A DNA stretch of 64,000 nucleotides from an uncultured Lachnospiraceae bacterium (GCA_949949005.1 CATLHM010000004.1:1-64000); one strand, 5' to 3'. Positions 52,919 through 62,419 are shown, counted from the first letter of the stretch. Made by a program: numbers and translations. The notes: generated by a model not told the origin, from the sequence alone.

Positions 52919-53054
52919 GCTACCGCAACGTCATTTCTAAAAGAAGCTTGGGAGAAACAGCGCTTGCCAAAAACACATTGCAGAATGGGCCGTTTATTGT
53001 TAGTATTAGGATGTAAAGAACAGTTCCTAAGGGATCATGACAAGAGGATAAGCG

Positions 53055-55409
53055 ATGAGTGAAATAAAGGAAGAGATGGGGCAGATGATTACGATGCCTG
53101 TGATCCCCCTGCGGGGATTGACAATTTTACCGGGGACGGTGATCCACTTTGATCTGAACAGGGAGAAGTCCGTGCAGGCTCTGGAATACGCTATGATGAG
53201 GGGAAGCAGGGTTTTTTTGGCGACCCAGAAGGATGTGGGGGTGGAAGAACCGGAGGAAGAGCATTTATGCCGGATGGGAACGGTTTCCGAGGTGAAGCAG
53301 GTGACAAGGCTTCCCAACAAAATCGTTCGGGTTCTAGTGGAAGGGATCTGCCGGGGTGAGCTTTGGGGAATAAACGGAGAGAATCCCAGCTTCCTGGAGG
53401 CATATGTGAAGCCCTTCGAGGGCGAAAACCAGGAAGAGATGCCGGATCAGGTGGAGAGAGAGGCAATGCTTCGGCAGCTTCGGGAGTATTTTACCGTTTT
53501 TTCAACCTACTATCCCAAGCTGGATAAGAACGCTCTTCAAAGATATGCCCAGATCAAAAATCCCGGAGAACTGATAGACCAGATCACCATGAACCTGCCT
53601 TTTTCTTTTGAAAAAAAGCAGCAGGTACTTGAGGCGGTAAATATAAGGGAGCGGTATGAGATTGTGTGCGGGCATCTTCTCAACGAGATAGAGATTGCCA
53701 AGGCCAGGGAGGAGCTTGCCTACCGGATGAAGGAGAGGGTGGACAAGAACCAGAGGGACTATCTGCTCAGGGAACAGCTCCATTATATCAGGGAAGAGTT
53801 AGGGGAGGAAGGTTCCTTCTCCGATGCGGATCAGTTTGAGCAGGCGTTAGGGGAGCTTTGTGCCTGCGAGGAAGTGAAGGCGAAGATCAAAAAGGAGATT
53901 TCCCGGTTTAAGAGCCTGTCGGTGAGCAGCTCTGAGGGAGCGGTGGAGCGGGCTTATATCGAGACCCTTCTGGAACTTCCCTGGGATAAGGCGTCCAAAG
54001 ACAATGAAAGTATGCAGCGGGCCAGAGAAATTCTGGAACGGGAACACTATGGCCTGGAACAGGTGAAGGAGAGGATTCTGGAATTTCTTGCGGTGCGGTG
54101 TCTGACCCGGAAAGGCGAGAGTCCCATCGTCTGCCTGGTAGGCCCTCCGGGAACGGGGAAGACTTCCATAGCCAGAAGCGTTGCAGAGGCTCTCGATAAG
54201 AAATACGTGCGGATCTGTCTGGGAGGCGTCCGGGACGAGGCGGAGATCAGGGGCCACAGGAAAACCTATGTGGGGGCCATGCCGGGACGGATCGCCGCAG
54301 GCCTTAAGCAGGCGGGGGTCAAAAATCCCCTGATGCTGCTGGATGAGATTGACAAGGTGAGCAACGATTATAAGGGAGATACTTTTTCCGCCCTTTTGGA
54401 GGTGCTGGATGGGGAGCAGAATGTAAGGTTTCGGGATCATTATGTGGAAATTCCCATGGATTTGTCGGAGGTGCTTTTTATCGCCACTGCCAATACCACC
54501 CAGACCATACCAAGGCCCCTTCTGGACCGTATGGAGATTATTGAAGTCAACAGCTATACGGAAAACGAAAAGTTCCATATAGCCAGGGAACATCTGATGA
54601 AAAAGCAGATGGCCAGAAACGGCATCACAAATAAGATGCTTTCCATACAGGACGGCGCCCTGAAAAATATTATCACTTATTATACAAGGGAAGCGGGAGT
54701 CAGGGAGTTGGAGCGGAAGATCGGGGATATCCTGCGCAAATCGGCCAGAGAGATTTTGGAGGCCAGGGAGGCAGGAGAGGAACCGGGAAAAATCAAGGTA
54801 ACGGCAGCCAACCTGGATAAATATCTGGGAAAAAGAAAATACAGCCTGGATAAAGCGAATAAGGAGCCCCAGGTGGGTATCGTGCGGGGGCTTGCCTGGA
54901 CCAGCGTGGGGGGCGATACCCTGCAGATCGAGGTCAACATGATGCCGGGGAAGGGTGAGGTGGAACTCACCGGGCAGATGGGAGACGTGATGAAGGAGTC
55001 TGCCATGATCGGCATCAGCTTTGTGCGCTCTGTGGGAGAGGAAAACCACATCTCGCCCAAGGTATTTAAGGAAAATGATTTCCATATCCATATCCCACAG
55101 GGAGCCGTTCCCAAGGACGGGCCCTCGGCGGGAATCACCATGGCGACCGCAATCTTTTCGGCGATTACCGGCAAACCGGTAAGGAGTGACCTTGCCATGA
55201 CAGGGGAAGTGACTCTGCGGGGCAGGGTGCTTCCCATTGGAGGATTAAAAGAAAAAATACTGGCAGCGCGGATGGCCGGGCTTAAGGAAGTATTGGTTCC
55301 TGCTGAAAACAAAAAGGATATCGAAGAGATTTCCCAGGAGATTAAGGAAGGGCTTTCGATTACTTATGTAAAGAACATGAAGGAAGTGTTGAAGCGGGCG
55401 CTGATTTAA
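53055..55409 (+). CDS. lon: ATP-dependent protease Lon
   Basis: A 784-aa LonA: the N-terminal substrate domain begins [20 protein letters not shown]; the AAA+ domain has [13 protein letters not shown] and MLLDEIDKV; the protease domain has the catalytic Ser in [10 protein letters not shown] and Lys in [10 protein letters not shown]. It degrades misfolded and regulatory proteins. It starts about 200 bp after clpX behind a terminator. Confidence 0.97.
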   Translation: MSEIKEEMGQMITMPVIPLRGLTILPGTVIHFDLNREKSVQALEYAMMRGSRVFLATQKDVGVEEPEEEHLCRMGTVSEVKQVTRLPNKIVRVLVEGICRGELWGINGENPSFLEAYVKPFEGENQEEMPDQVEREAMLRQLREYFTVFSTYYPKLDKNALQRYAQIKNPGELIDQITMNLPFSFEKKQQVLEAVNIRERYEIVCGHLLNEIEIAKAREELAYRMKERVDKNQRDYLLREQLHYIREELGEEGSFSDADQFEQALGELCACEEVKAKIKKEISRFKSLSVSSSEGAVERAYIETLLELPWDKASKDNESMQRAREILEREHYGLEQVKERILEFLAVRCLTRKGESPIVCLVGPPGTGKTSIARSVAEALDKKYVRICLGGVRDEAEIRGHRKTYVGAMPGRIAAGLKQAGVKNPLMLLDEIDKVSNDYKGDTFSALLEVLDGEQNVRFRDHYVEIPMDLSEVLFIATANTTQTIPRPLLDRMEIIEVNSYTENEKFHIAREHLMKKQMARNGITNKMLSIQDGALKNIITYYTREAGVRELERKIGDILRKSAREILEAREAGEEPGKIKVTAANLDKYLGKRKYSLDKANKEPQVGIVRGLAWTSVGGDTLQIEVNMMPGKGEVELTGQMGDVMKESAMIGISFVRSVGEENHISPKVFKENDFHIHIPQGAVPKDGPSAGITMATAIFSAITGKPVRSDLAMTGEVTLRGRVLPIGGLKEKILAARMAGLKEVLVPAENKKDIEEISQEIKEGLSITYVKNMKEVLKRALI

Positions 55410-55490
55410 TGGACGCTTATATCCGCTGCTTTTGGCAGTTTATACTTTATACAGCGTTGCCGCAAGAAACGTGGCGGCATGGAGGTTAAA

Positions 55491-56180
55491 ATGGTTATTA
55501 AGAATGTCAGTCTTGAAACAGTGTGCGGCATTACCAGTAAGCTGCCCCAAAATATGCATAGGGAGTTTGCCTTTGCGGGCAAGAGCAATGTGGGGAAATC
55601 TTCTCTGATCAACGGGCTGATGAACCGGAAGTCCCTTGCAAGAACCAGCGCCCAGCCTGGAAAGACCCAGACTATCAATTACTATCATGTGAACGATCAG
55701 TTCTATCTGGTGGACTTGCCTGGATATGGCTATGCCAGGGCTAATTTGGAGATCAAGGATCAGTGGGGAAAGATGATCGAACGCTATCTCCACGGCTCCG
55801 GCCAGCTTCGGGCGGTTTTCCTTCTGGTAGACATCCGGCACAAGCCTTCCGAAAACGATAAGATCATGTATGAGTGGATCCTGCATCAGGGCTTTGAGCC
55901 AATCATTATTGCCACGAAGCTGGATAAGATTAACCGGAGCCAGATACAAAAGCAGGTAAAGCTGATCGAGCAGGGCCTGGATGTGGTGAAAGATACCATC
56001 ATCATCCCCTACTCGGCCCAAACCAAACAGGGGCGGGAAGAAATTTACAATCTTTTGGATTCCTTTCTGAAAGAAAGTTTTCTGAAAGAAAGTTTTCTGG
56101 AAGAAAATATTCTGAAAGAAAATATTCAGAAGGAAAGTTCTCTCAAAGAAAATTTTCCTCCAAATAAGGAAAGCACATAG
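55491..56180 (+). CDS. engB: Ribosome biogenesis GTPase EngB/YsxC with a repeat tail
   Basis: A 229-aa GTPase for 50S assembly: G1 FAGKSNVGKSSLING, G2 Thr in QPGKTQT, G3 DLPGYGYA and G4 TKLDK. ATG 55491 is preceded by GGAGGTTAAA. After about residue 190 an unusual C-terminal extension of about 35 residues repeats FLKES-like pentads (FLKES, FLKES, FLEEN, ILKEN, IQKES, SLKEN), encoded by a 15-bp tandem array. EngB proteins normally end near residue 195-200, so the tail is strain- or lineage-specific. Confidence 0.95.
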   Translation: MVIKNVSLETVCGITSKLPQNMHREFAFAGKSNVGKSSLINGLMNRKSLARTSAQPGKTQTINYYHVNDQFYLVDLPGYGYARANLEIKDQWGKMIERYLHGSGQLRAVFLLVDIRHKPSENDKIMYEWILHQGFEPIIIATKLDKINRSQIQKQVKLIEQGLDVVKDTIIIPYSAQTKQGREEIYNLLDSFLKESFLKESFLEENILKENIQKESSLKENFPPNKEST

Positions 56181-56229
56181 GAGAGATGGCCGGTTCAAGA
56201 GTTTACTGTAAAAAAGAGGTCATGACGGA

Positions 56230-57501
56230 ATGGAAAATAGAAGGACTTATTTAAAGGTTTTGGTAAATCTGGGGCTTATGCTGCTCCTTTTGTTGGTGTT
56301 TATTTTTGTGGTCCCCAGGCTTATTTTTGTTTTTATGCCCTTTGTGGTAGGCTGGGTGATTGCCCTGATTGCCAGCCCGCTGGTAAAATTTTTTGAAAAA
56401 ACATTGAAGATCAAGCGTAAGGCCGGTTCTGCCTTTGTGATTATCTCCGTGATTGCCCTGGTGGTTCTGGCCGGGTATCTGGTGGGAATGAAGCTGACCC
56501 AGGAGACGGCAAGCTTTATCGGTGAGCTGCCGGATATGTGGGAGAGCACTCTGCAGGATTTTACGGAAGTGGGGGAGAAGCTGGCAAATGCCAGCAGGTA
56601 TCTTCCCGAGACGGTACAGTCCACCTTTAAGGGGATTGCGGACAATGTGGAGGACTACATAGGTGATCTGATCGGGCGGCTGGGCACGCCCACCATTGAG
56701 GCCCTGGGGCGCTTTGCCATGAATCTTCCTTCTATTATTATTGGAATTATCATGAGTGTTTTGGCCGCCTATCTATTTATTGCGGATAAAGAGTATGTGC
56801 CAAACCTTCTTGCAAAAATCATGCCGGAGGCTATGATTGAGCGCTGGGATATGGTAAAAAGAGGGCTGCGGCATGCGGTGGGAGGTTACTTTAAGGCGCA
56901 GCTTAAAATTGAGTTCTGGATGTATCTTCTTCTTGGGTTTGGCTTTACGATTTTAAAGGTAAGATATGCATTCATCATTGCCATTGCCGTGGCGTTTTTG
57001 GACTTCCTTCCCTTTTTTGGGACGGGAACAGTGCTCCTGCCCTGGGCTGTGGTGAAGTTTTTAAGCAGCGATTATACCATGGTGATCGGCCTGCTCATTA
57101 TATGGGGAGTGGGGCAGCTTGCAAGACAGTTGATCCAGCCCAAGATCATGGGGGATTCCATGGGACTGGATCCGATTCCCACCCTGGTTCTGCTCTACCT
57201 TGGCTATAAGGTGGGAGGTGTCCTCGGCATGATCATTGCGGTTCCCATCGGGATCATCGTGCTGAATATGTATGAGGAGGGGGTTTTTGACACCACTCTG
57301 AACAGCCTGAAGGTTCTCTATGCCAGTATCAGCAATTTCAGGCATCTGAATGAGGAGGATATGAAGGCGGTATACATTTACAGGGAAGTGGAGAAAAAGC
57401 GCATAGAGGCAAGGAAAAAGCAGGCCGAGGAGAGAGAAGGGCGCAGTGATAAGCAGCAGGAAGAAAGCGCGGGGAAAGAGAAGGAAGAGAAAAAAGGGTG
57501 A
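56230..57501 (+). CDS. AI-2E family transporter (YtvI-like)
   Basis: A 423-aa membrane protein with about eight TM segments; FVVGWVIALIASPLVKFFEK near the N-terminus, FLPFFGTGTVLLPWAV and GLDPIPTLVLLYLGYKVGG are typical. Members export AI-2 or exchange ions; the YtvI branch is linked to sporulation, and the substrate here is unknown. The C-terminal 50 residues form a charged, probably cytoplasmic coil (KKRIEARKKQAEEREG). Confidence 0.88.
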   Translation: MENRRTYLKVLVNLGLMLLLLLVFIFVVPRLIFVFMPFVVGWVIALIASPLVKFFEKTLKIKRKAGSAFVIISVIALVVLAGYLVGMKLTQETASFIGELPDMWESTLQDFTEVGEKLANASRYLPETVQSTFKGIADNVEDYIGDLIGRLGTPTIEALGRFAMNLPSIIIGIIMSVLAAYLFIADKEYVPNLLAKIMPEAMIERWDMVKRGLRHAVGGYFKAQLKIEFWMYLLLGFGFTILKVRYAFIIAIAVAFLDFLPFFGTGTVLLPWAVVKFLSSDYTMVIGLLIIWGVGQLARQLIQPKIMGDSMGLDPIPTLVLLYLGYKVGGVLGMIIAVPIGIIVLNMYEEGVFDTTLNSLKVLYASISNFRHLNEEDMKAVYIYREVEKKRIEARKKQAEEREGRSDKQQEESAGKEKEEKKG

Positions 57502-57507
57502 AACAAA

Positions 57508-58491
57508 ATGAAAGTAGTCGTATATAATTGCAGAGAATTTGACGAGAAAGCGTTATTTGAGAGATACGGAAAAGAGCTGGGAATAGAGCTGGTATTGTGC
57601 CCGGACGCGCCGGATAAGGAAAATGCCGCCCTGGCTAAGGGGGCGGAGTGCATCGACATCATCACTTCCAGGATGCCGGAAGAGCTGCTGAAGGTTTTTG
57701 CAGACTATGGGGTAAAGTATGTGACCACCAGGACCATCGGCTACGACCACATTGACGTGAAGGCGGCAAAGGCGTTTGGCATGACGGTTGCCAACGCGCC
57801 CTACGGCCCCTGCGGCGTGGCGGATTATGCGGTGATGCTGATTCTCATGACGATCCGGAAGATGAAACGGATCATGGAGCGCACCAACATTCAGGATTAT
57901 TCTTTGAAGGGGATCCAGGGAAGGGAACTAAAGGATTTGACTGTGGGAGTCATTGGCACCGGCAGGATTGGCAGGACAGTGCTCCAAAACCTTTCCGGCT
58001 TTGGCTGTGGGAGGATCGCCTATGATCCTTATCCCAATCCGGAGGTGGAAAGATCAGGCGTGCCATATGTAACGCTGGATGAGATGTGGCAGAGGGCCGA
58101 TGTGATCTCCCTCCACGCGCCTCTCACCGATGAAAATTATCACATGATAAATGAGGAAGCCATTGCCCGGATGAAGGACGGCGTCATGATCGTGAACACG
58201 GCCCGGGGTGGGCTGATCGATTCCCAGGCGCTGATCTGCGGGATTGAAAGGGGAAAAATCGGCGGGGCAGGCCTTGATGTGGTGGAAAATGAATTTGGAC
58301 TGTATTATTATGACCATAAATCAGATATACTTAGTAATAGGGAGCTGGCTGTGCTGCGGGGATTTCCCAATGTGACCGTGAGCCATCACATGGCTTTTTA
58401 CACGGACGACTGTGTGGAAACGGTGGTCAGGGATTCGCTCCTTGGGTGTAAGTATTTTGTGGAGGGGAAGGAAAATCCCTGGCAGATTTGA
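57508..58491 (+). CDS. D-2-hydroxyacid dehydrogenase (D-lactate dehydrogenase-like)
   Basis: A 327-aa NAD enzyme. VGVIGTGRIGRTVLQNL is the dinucleotide-binding loop; the catalytic trio is Arg in NTARGGLID, Glu in VVENEFG and His in VSHHMAFYT. The Tyr/His-rich ends fit fermentative D-lactate dehydrogenase/VanH-type members. It begins 6 nt after the transporter gene. Confidence 0.92.
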   Translation: MKVVVYNCREFDEKALFERYGKELGIELVLCPDAPDKENAALAKGAECIDIITSRMPEELLKVFADYGVKYVTTRTIGYDHIDVKAAKAFGMTVANAPYGPCGVADYAVMLILMTIRKMKRIMERTNIQDYSLKGIQGRELKDLTVGVIGTGRIGRTVLQNLSGFGCGRIAYDPYPNPEVERSGVPYVTLDEMWQRADVISLHAPLTDENYHMINEEAIARMKDGVMIVNTARGGLIDSQALICGIERGKIGGAGLDVVENEFGLYYYDHKSDILSNRELAVLRGFPNVTVSHHMAFYTDDCVETVVRDSLLGCKYFVEGKENPWQI

Positions 58492-58640
58492 ATATGGGAA
58501 GGGCCGGTGGGATCGCCGGGAGGATTTTGGCAGGAAACGATGGAAAGGGCGGGAACGTCTTTACAGGAAGCTGTGGGAAAGAATGGTGGGAACGTTTCTA
58601 CAGAAAGCCATGGGAAAAGGTTCGGTTGGAGGATGAGCGG

Positions 58641-59381
58641 TTGCGGAATTTTAAGATGATACTGCAATATGAGGGCACCAGATATCAGGGGTGGCAGAGG
58701 CAGGTCAGCACAGAAAACACGATCCAGGGAAAACTGGAGGCACTGCTCTCCAAAATGGCAGGGGAGCCGGTAGAAGTCAATGGCTCCGGCAGGACGGACG
58801 CCGGGGTTCATGCCATGGGGCAGGTAGCCAATTTTCACGCGGATACTGACAAAAGGCCGGAAGAAATCATGGACTATATGAACTTTTACCTTCCGGAGGA
58901 TATCGCCGTGATTTCCCTTGCGGAGGCGCCGCAGCGGTTTCACAGCAGATTGAACGCAACAGGGAAGACTTATTGTTACCGGGTGCTCAACACAAAAATC
59001 CCTCATGTGTTTGAGAGGCGGTATGTCCATGTGGTGGAGGAAGCGCTGGATGTGGAGGCCATGAGAAAGGCGGCGGCATATTTGCTGGGAACCCATGATT
59101 TCAGAGCCTTTACCTCCAATAAGAGGAGTAAAAAATCAACCCTGCGCAGGATTGATGAGATTCGGATTGAGCAGGCAGGGGAGGAAGTACGTTTCTGGTA
59201 CAGCGGCAACGGTTTTTTGTACCATATGGTAAGGATTATGACGGGTACGCTGTTAGAGGTGGGGCTGCATAAAAGGGAGCCCGGGACGGCAGCGGAGATT
59301 CTGGCGTCCGGATGCCGGGAGGCGGCGGGAGAACTTGTCCCTGCAAAGGGACTTACGTTGATGGAGGTTCGTTATCAGTGA
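58641..59381 (+). CDS. truA: tRNA pseudouridine(38-40) synthase TruA
   Basis: A 246-aa enzyme: ILQYEGTRYQGWQRQ at the start, the catalytic Asp in GSGRTDAGVHAMGQV, KTYCYR and GNGFLYHMVRIM. TTG 58641 with GGAGG 8 nt upstream gives a normal N-terminus. The preceding 150 bp are open in frame but contain a 38-40 bp imperfect tandem repeat (about 58548-58620) and no family sequence. Confidence 0.95.
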   Translation: MRNFKMILQYEGTRYQGWQRQVSTENTIQGKLEALLSKMAGEPVEVNGSGRTDAGVHAMGQVANFHADTDKRPEEIMDYMNFYLPEDIAVISLAEAPQRFHSRLNATGKTYCYRVLNTKIPHVFERRYVHVVEEALDVEAMRKAAAYLLGTHDFRAFTSNKRSKKSTLRRIDEIRIEQAGEEVRFWYSGNGFLYHMVRIMTGTLLEVGLHKREPGTAAEILASGCREAAGELVPAKGLTLMEVRYQ

Positions 59382-59962
59382 AAGGCAGACAGTTTCAAAA
59401 GGGGACTCCCGAAAGGGAACCCTCCGGAAGGGAACCCTCCAGGAGGGAACTCTCCGGGAAGGAGTTTTCCTGCGGGGGAAATTTCCTCCGGAAACATGTC
59501 AGGCTTATCTTTTTTCTTTATTTGCTGGTAGTCATTAAGGTGATTATTTTTAAATACCCTCTGGATCAGCTCAGGGCCATCGCGGCCACCTGGGAAAAGG
59601 AGGTGATCCTGGAGGGGCTTGATACGGCTAATTTTACGTTGTTTAAAACCATACGTATGTATATAGATTATTCCTATAAGCTCAACAGCTTTGAAAACCT
59701 TGTGGGGAATATTGTGGTGTTTGTCCCTTTTGGTTTTTTACTGCCCTATGTGATGAAGTGGGGGAGAAATTTCCTGGTAATGCTCATCAATGCCTTTGTG
59801 TTTGTTCTGGGGATAGAGGTTTTTCAGCTCTTCAGCGCCTTTGGCGCCTTTGATGTGGATGATATCCTTCTGAACTGCTTTGGGGCTGTGCTGGGATATA
59901 TGGCTTATCACGCATATGAAACCGTAAAAAAATGGCGGCATAATAAGAAAAGGAGAGGTTGA
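59378..59962 (+). CDS. VanZ-family membrane protein with a repeat-rich N-terminus
   Basis: A 194-aa protein. After about 45 N-terminal residues come four TM segments with the VanZ landmarks NLVGNIVVFVPFGFLLP, LGIEVFQLF and FDVDDILLNCFGAVLGY. VanZ homologues affect glycopeptide tolerance or envelope traits; the function here is unknown. The N-terminal stretch repeats REPSG-like pentads (EREPSG, REPSR, RELSG, KEFS) from a 15-bp tandem array. The GTG overlaps the truA stop, with GGAGG 10 nt upstream. Confidence 0.88.
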   Translation: MKGRQFQKGTPEREPSGREPSRRELSGKEFSCGGNFLRKHVRLIFFLYLLVVIKVIIFKYPLDQLRAIAATWEKEVILEGLDTANFTLFKTIRMYIDYSYKLNSFENLVGNIVVFVPFGFLLPYVMKWGRNFLVMLINAFVFVLGIEVFQLFSAFGAFDVDDILLNCFGAVLGYMAYHAYETVKKWRHNKKRRG

Positions 59963-59963
59963 C

Positions 59964-60548
59964 ATGACAGAATTTTTAAGAGGACTTAAGGCAAATTATA
60001 CGGTATCGGCGGTGTTGTGCATGGTATTTGGACTGGTGCTTTTGATCTGGCCGGGGACTACCACCAGGATTGTATGTATGCTGCTGGGCAGTGTGCTGCT
60101 GGCCTACGGAGGCTTTCAGGTGGTGATCTGCCTGGTGAACAGAGAAAGGACGCTGCTCTCCCAGGGGATGCTGATTTTTGGCATCGTGGTTGCGGTGGTG
60201 GGGCTCTGGATTTTGCTCAGTCCGGAGATGATCATTATGGCAGTGCCGGTGATCATCGGGGTGGTGATTTTAATCCACGGGGTACACAATGTGATTCAGG
60301 CCGTGGGTTTGCAGAAGGAGAACTACAGCAAATGGTGGGTGGCTCTTCTGTTTGGGATACTCACAGTGGTTTTCGGCGGTGTGCTGGTGTACAATCCCTT
60401 TGGAGCGGTGGAGATGGTGGTCAGGATGATCGGTATTTTCCTGATCTACGATGGGGCATCGGATATGTGGATCCTTTCAAGGGTGTTTAAGGTGAAGCGG
60501 GATAAGGAAAGGATTATTGACGCGGAGTATGTGGATTTGGATGAGTGA
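59964..60548 (+). CDS. DUF308/HdeD-like membrane protein
   Basis: A 194-aa protein with six TM helices in three hairpins and repeated G-x-x-x-I/V-W/H-P patterns (GLVLLIWPGTTTR, GLWILLSPEMI, GGVLVYNPFGA). HdeD-like proteins are stress-related membrane proteins of unknown mechanism. It starts 1 nt after the VanZ stop with AGGAGAGG upstream, and ends in a charged tail KRDKERIIDAEYVDLDE. Confidence 0.85.
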   Translation: MTEFLRGLKANYTVSAVLCMVFGLVLLIWPGTTTRIVCMLLGSVLLAYGGFQVVICLVNRERTLLSQGMLIFGIVVAVVGLWILLSPEMIIMAVPVIIGVVILIHGVHNVIQAVGLQKENYSKWWVALLFGILTVVFGGVLVYNPFGAVEMVVRMIGIFLIYDGASDMWILSRVFKVKRDKERIIDAEYVDLDE

Positions 60549-60584
60549 GGTTAAAGGCCTGGCAGGGAGCTTGCGGATTCCGTT

Positions 60585-60833
60585 TTGGAGGTAAGTATCA
60601 GGGCAAACCGAAAGGTTGTGGAGGAATTGAGAGGAGATGGAACTATGTGCCAGGCGTTGTTGGAGATTATGGAACCGGAAATAAATAAAATCAGAGAACT
60701 TGAAATACGTAAAGGAAAGATAATGGGTACGGTCGATACCTTGCGGGAGTTAGGACAAAATGATGACGAAATTGAGGAAAATCTGATAAAAAAGTATCAT
60801 TTATCCAGGGAAGAAGCCCAGAGCTATTTGTAA
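60585..60833 (+). pseudogene. C-terminal fragment, Rpn-like nuclease/transposase family
   Basis: 82 residues without an N-terminal domain: MCQALLEIMEPEINKIRELE, GTVDTLRELGQNDDEIEENL and KKYHLSREEAQSYL. This resembles the helical tail of Rpn/PD-(D/E)xK 'recombination-promoting nuclease' proteins, and a more complete relative lies at the right edge of the window. ATG 60645 with GAGGAG upstream could still allow a 62-aa product. Most likely a decayed remnant. Confidence 0.5.
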
Positions 60834-60855
60834 TGTAAAAATATAATGTGAGTTA

Positions 60856-60900
60856 AAACCTTGTGGTTGTTTCGGCAGCCGCAGGGCTTTCTTTTTTTGG
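60856..60900 (+). terminator. Terminator upstream of acpP
   Basis: CCTTGTGGTTG / GGCAGCCGCAGGG pairs with several G-T wobbles, followed by CTTTCTTTTTTT. Confidence 0.65.
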
Positions 60901-60968
60901 CGCAAAAATTGATACATACAAAAATTAGAAAACATTTTAGAATATACTCCAAACAGGAGGGAAAACGT

Positions 60969-61190
60969 ATGAGAGAAAAGGTGATTGGCATTCTGAAAGA
61001 ATGTATGGATAAGGAGATAACGGAAATTACGGACGATATGGAACTGGTGGCGGACTTAGGGCTCAGTTCCCTGGATGTAGTGGATTCTGTGCTGGCCTTT
61101 GAAGATGAATTTGGGATTGAAATTTCTGATGATACGATTATGGAATTAAGAACTGTGGGGGACATTGTGAGATGTCTGGAAGGGAAGTAA
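60969..61190 (+). CDS. acpP: Acyl carrier protein
   Basis: A 73-aa acidic four-helix protein; the phosphopantetheine Ser is in DLGLSSLDVVDSVLAFEDEFG. ATG 60969 has GGAGGGAAAACGT upstream. It is away from fatty-acid synthesis genes, so it may be a second, specialised carrier. Its motif LSSLD differs slightly from the usual DSLD. Confidence 0.9.
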   Translation: MREKVIGILKECMDKEITEITDDMELVADLGLSSLDVVDSVLAFEDEFGIEISDDTIMELRTVGDIVRCLEGK

Positions 61191-61251
61191 AGAGAACGGA
61201 CTGGGTGTTTGAGGGGATAAAAAGATGGCTTCTGCCGTTCTGTCATGGATA

Positions 61252-61294
61252 TAACAAATTTGCTATTGATTTTTAATAACAAATTTGTTATAAT
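61252..61294 (+). promoter_or_regulatory. Promoter and paired operator of the HigBA-type module
   Basis: TTGATT (61266-61271), 17 nt, TATAAT (61289-61294, with extended TG). A perfect 14-bp palindrome TAACAAATTTGTTA (61277-61290) overlaps the -10, and an imperfect copy TAACAAATTTGCTA (61252-61265) lies 25 bp upstream. Confidence 0.85.
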
Positions 61295-61315
61295 TTATTG
61301 TCAGAGGGAAATATT

Positions 61316-61675
61316 ATGTATGAAATTGAATTTTATGAAGATAAAAGTGGGAAATCTGAAATAGTTGATTATCTTAAGGAATTAAATATTAAAGCTGCCA
61401 CAAGTAAAGAATGTCGAATCAATTTTAACAAAATAGTGGCGTATATGGATATGCTTGAAGAGTTAGGAACAAGAGTTGGGGAGCCGGTGACAAAACATCT
61501 GGATGGTGAAATCTGGGAGTTAAGGCCGTTGAAAAACAGGTTTCTTTATGCATATTATAAAGATAACAAGTTTATTATACTTCATTACTTTATTAAAAAG
61601 ACACAAAAAACGCCAAAGCGTGAAATAGAACAGGCTAAAAGAAATTTACAGGATTATTTGGAAAGGAATGAATAA
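61316..61675 (+). CDS. RelE/HigB-type toxin (Gp49-like)
   Basis: A 119-aa protein: YEIEFYEDKSGKSEIVDYLKEL, then the core LGTRVGEPVTKHLDGEIWELRP and RFLYAYYKDNKFIILHYFIKKTQKTP, the pattern of phage Gp49/HigB mRNA interferases with the closing basic/aromatic residues. ATG 61316 follows AGAGGG. The antitoxin gene starts 1 nt after its stop, giving toxin-first order as in HigBA. Confidence 0.92.
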   Translation: MYEIEFYEDKSGKSEIVDYLKELNIKAATSKECRINFNKIVAYMDMLEELGTRVGEPVTKHLDGEIWELRPLKNRFLYAYYKDNKFIILHYFIKKTQKTPKREIEQAKRNLQDYLERNE

Positions 61676-61676
61676 T

Positions 61677-61952
61677 ATGGCTACATGGAAAGAATTGAAA
61701 AGTGATTTATCTATCAACCAGGAAGATCAAAATGCTATTGAATTGGAAAAAGATCTGATTAGAACAATGGTATCTATCCGTGAGGAAAAGGGGCTTACGC
61801 AGTCTCAATTAGCTGAAATATGCCATGTCAAGCAACCAGTTATTGCGCGAATGGAAGCTTCTGTCCATTCACCACAGATCCACAGTCTTTTGAAGATTTT
61901 AGCTCCTCTGGGATATACTTTGCAGATTGTTCCTGTGGGCAAAAAAATATAG
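61677..61952 (+). CDS. HigA-type antitoxin (XRE HTH)
   Basis: A 91-aa protein with an HTH at about 30-80 (IREEKGLTQSQLAEICHVKQ, PVIARMEASVHSPQIHSLLKI) and the LGYTLQIVP ending. It neutralises the toxin and should bind the two palindromes upstream. ATG 61677 is preferred over 61668 because AAAGGA is then correctly spaced. Confidence 0.92.
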   Translation: MATWKELKSDLSINQEDQNAIELEKDLIRTMVSIREEKGLTQSQLAEICHVKQPVIARMEASVHSPQIHSLLKILAPLGYTLQIVPVGKKI

Positions 61953-62143
61953 TTATCTAAGAAATAGATGATTTGTCACAGACGTGAAATCAGAACTGAA
62001 GATGCCCAGATATGTTTGAAAATGGAATAGCACATCGCATTCTATTTTGCAAAGAGTTTAAGAATATTTCAGGAAATAAAAATGTACACGCTTGATAAAA
62101 TGTATATTTTTACTGTAATGGAGGTATAAAGGAGATAATTGAT

Positions 62144-62389
62144 ATGTTGATGGAACAGGCTACGGCTGTGAGAAGGGAGTGGAGCGCTGTCTGTGACAGT
62201 GTTATTCATGAAAAACCTAAATTTATCAAGCGAACGAGAGACAAAATGTGGTTTTCCAATTTGGATACCATGTCTGAGATTTTGCGGGCGTATCAATTTT
62301 CTGCAATAAAATATCGGGAAGATGATGGCTCAGTTACATTATCTCTTAATGAAATTGATCGGTTATTGTCAATCAGGCCATGCCCGTAA
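62144..62389 (+). CDS. Antitoxin-like protein, probably truncated at the C-terminus
   Basis: An 81-aa protein (MLMEQATAVRREWSAVCDSV, KFIKRTRDKMWFSNLDTM, SVTLSLNEIDRLLS) resembling Phd-like or prevent-host-death-type antitoxin proteins that in my recollection continue beyond LSLNEID for about 40 residues. Here the last codons (IRPCP) are made by the stem of a terminator, so the original 3' end was probably lost. AAAGGAG precedes the ATG. No toxin gene follows. The 190-bp gap before it contains no gene. Confidence 0.6.
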   Translation: MLMEQATAVRREWSAVCDSVIHEKPKFIKRTRDKMWFSNLDTMSEILRAYQFSAIKYREDDGSVTLSLNEIDRLLSIRPCP

Positions 62390-62419
62390 ACCTCTTTGCG
62401 GCCATGGCCTGATTTTTTA
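62372..62419. terminator. Bidirectional terminator
   Basis: ATCAGGCCATG / CATGGCCTGAT, an 11-bp perfect stem with a 20-nt loop, then TTTTTT on the plus side; it also ends the minus-strand genes to the right. Confidence 0.85.

Noticed and set aside
53847-55091. 414-aa minus-strand ORF opposite lon
   Set aside because: Shadow frame of a strongly supported gene, His/Leu-rich composition, no ribosome site.
58488-58640. N-terminal extension of TruA
   Set aside because: No family similarity; TTG 58641 with GGAGG gives the conserved start, and the extension covers a tandem repeat.
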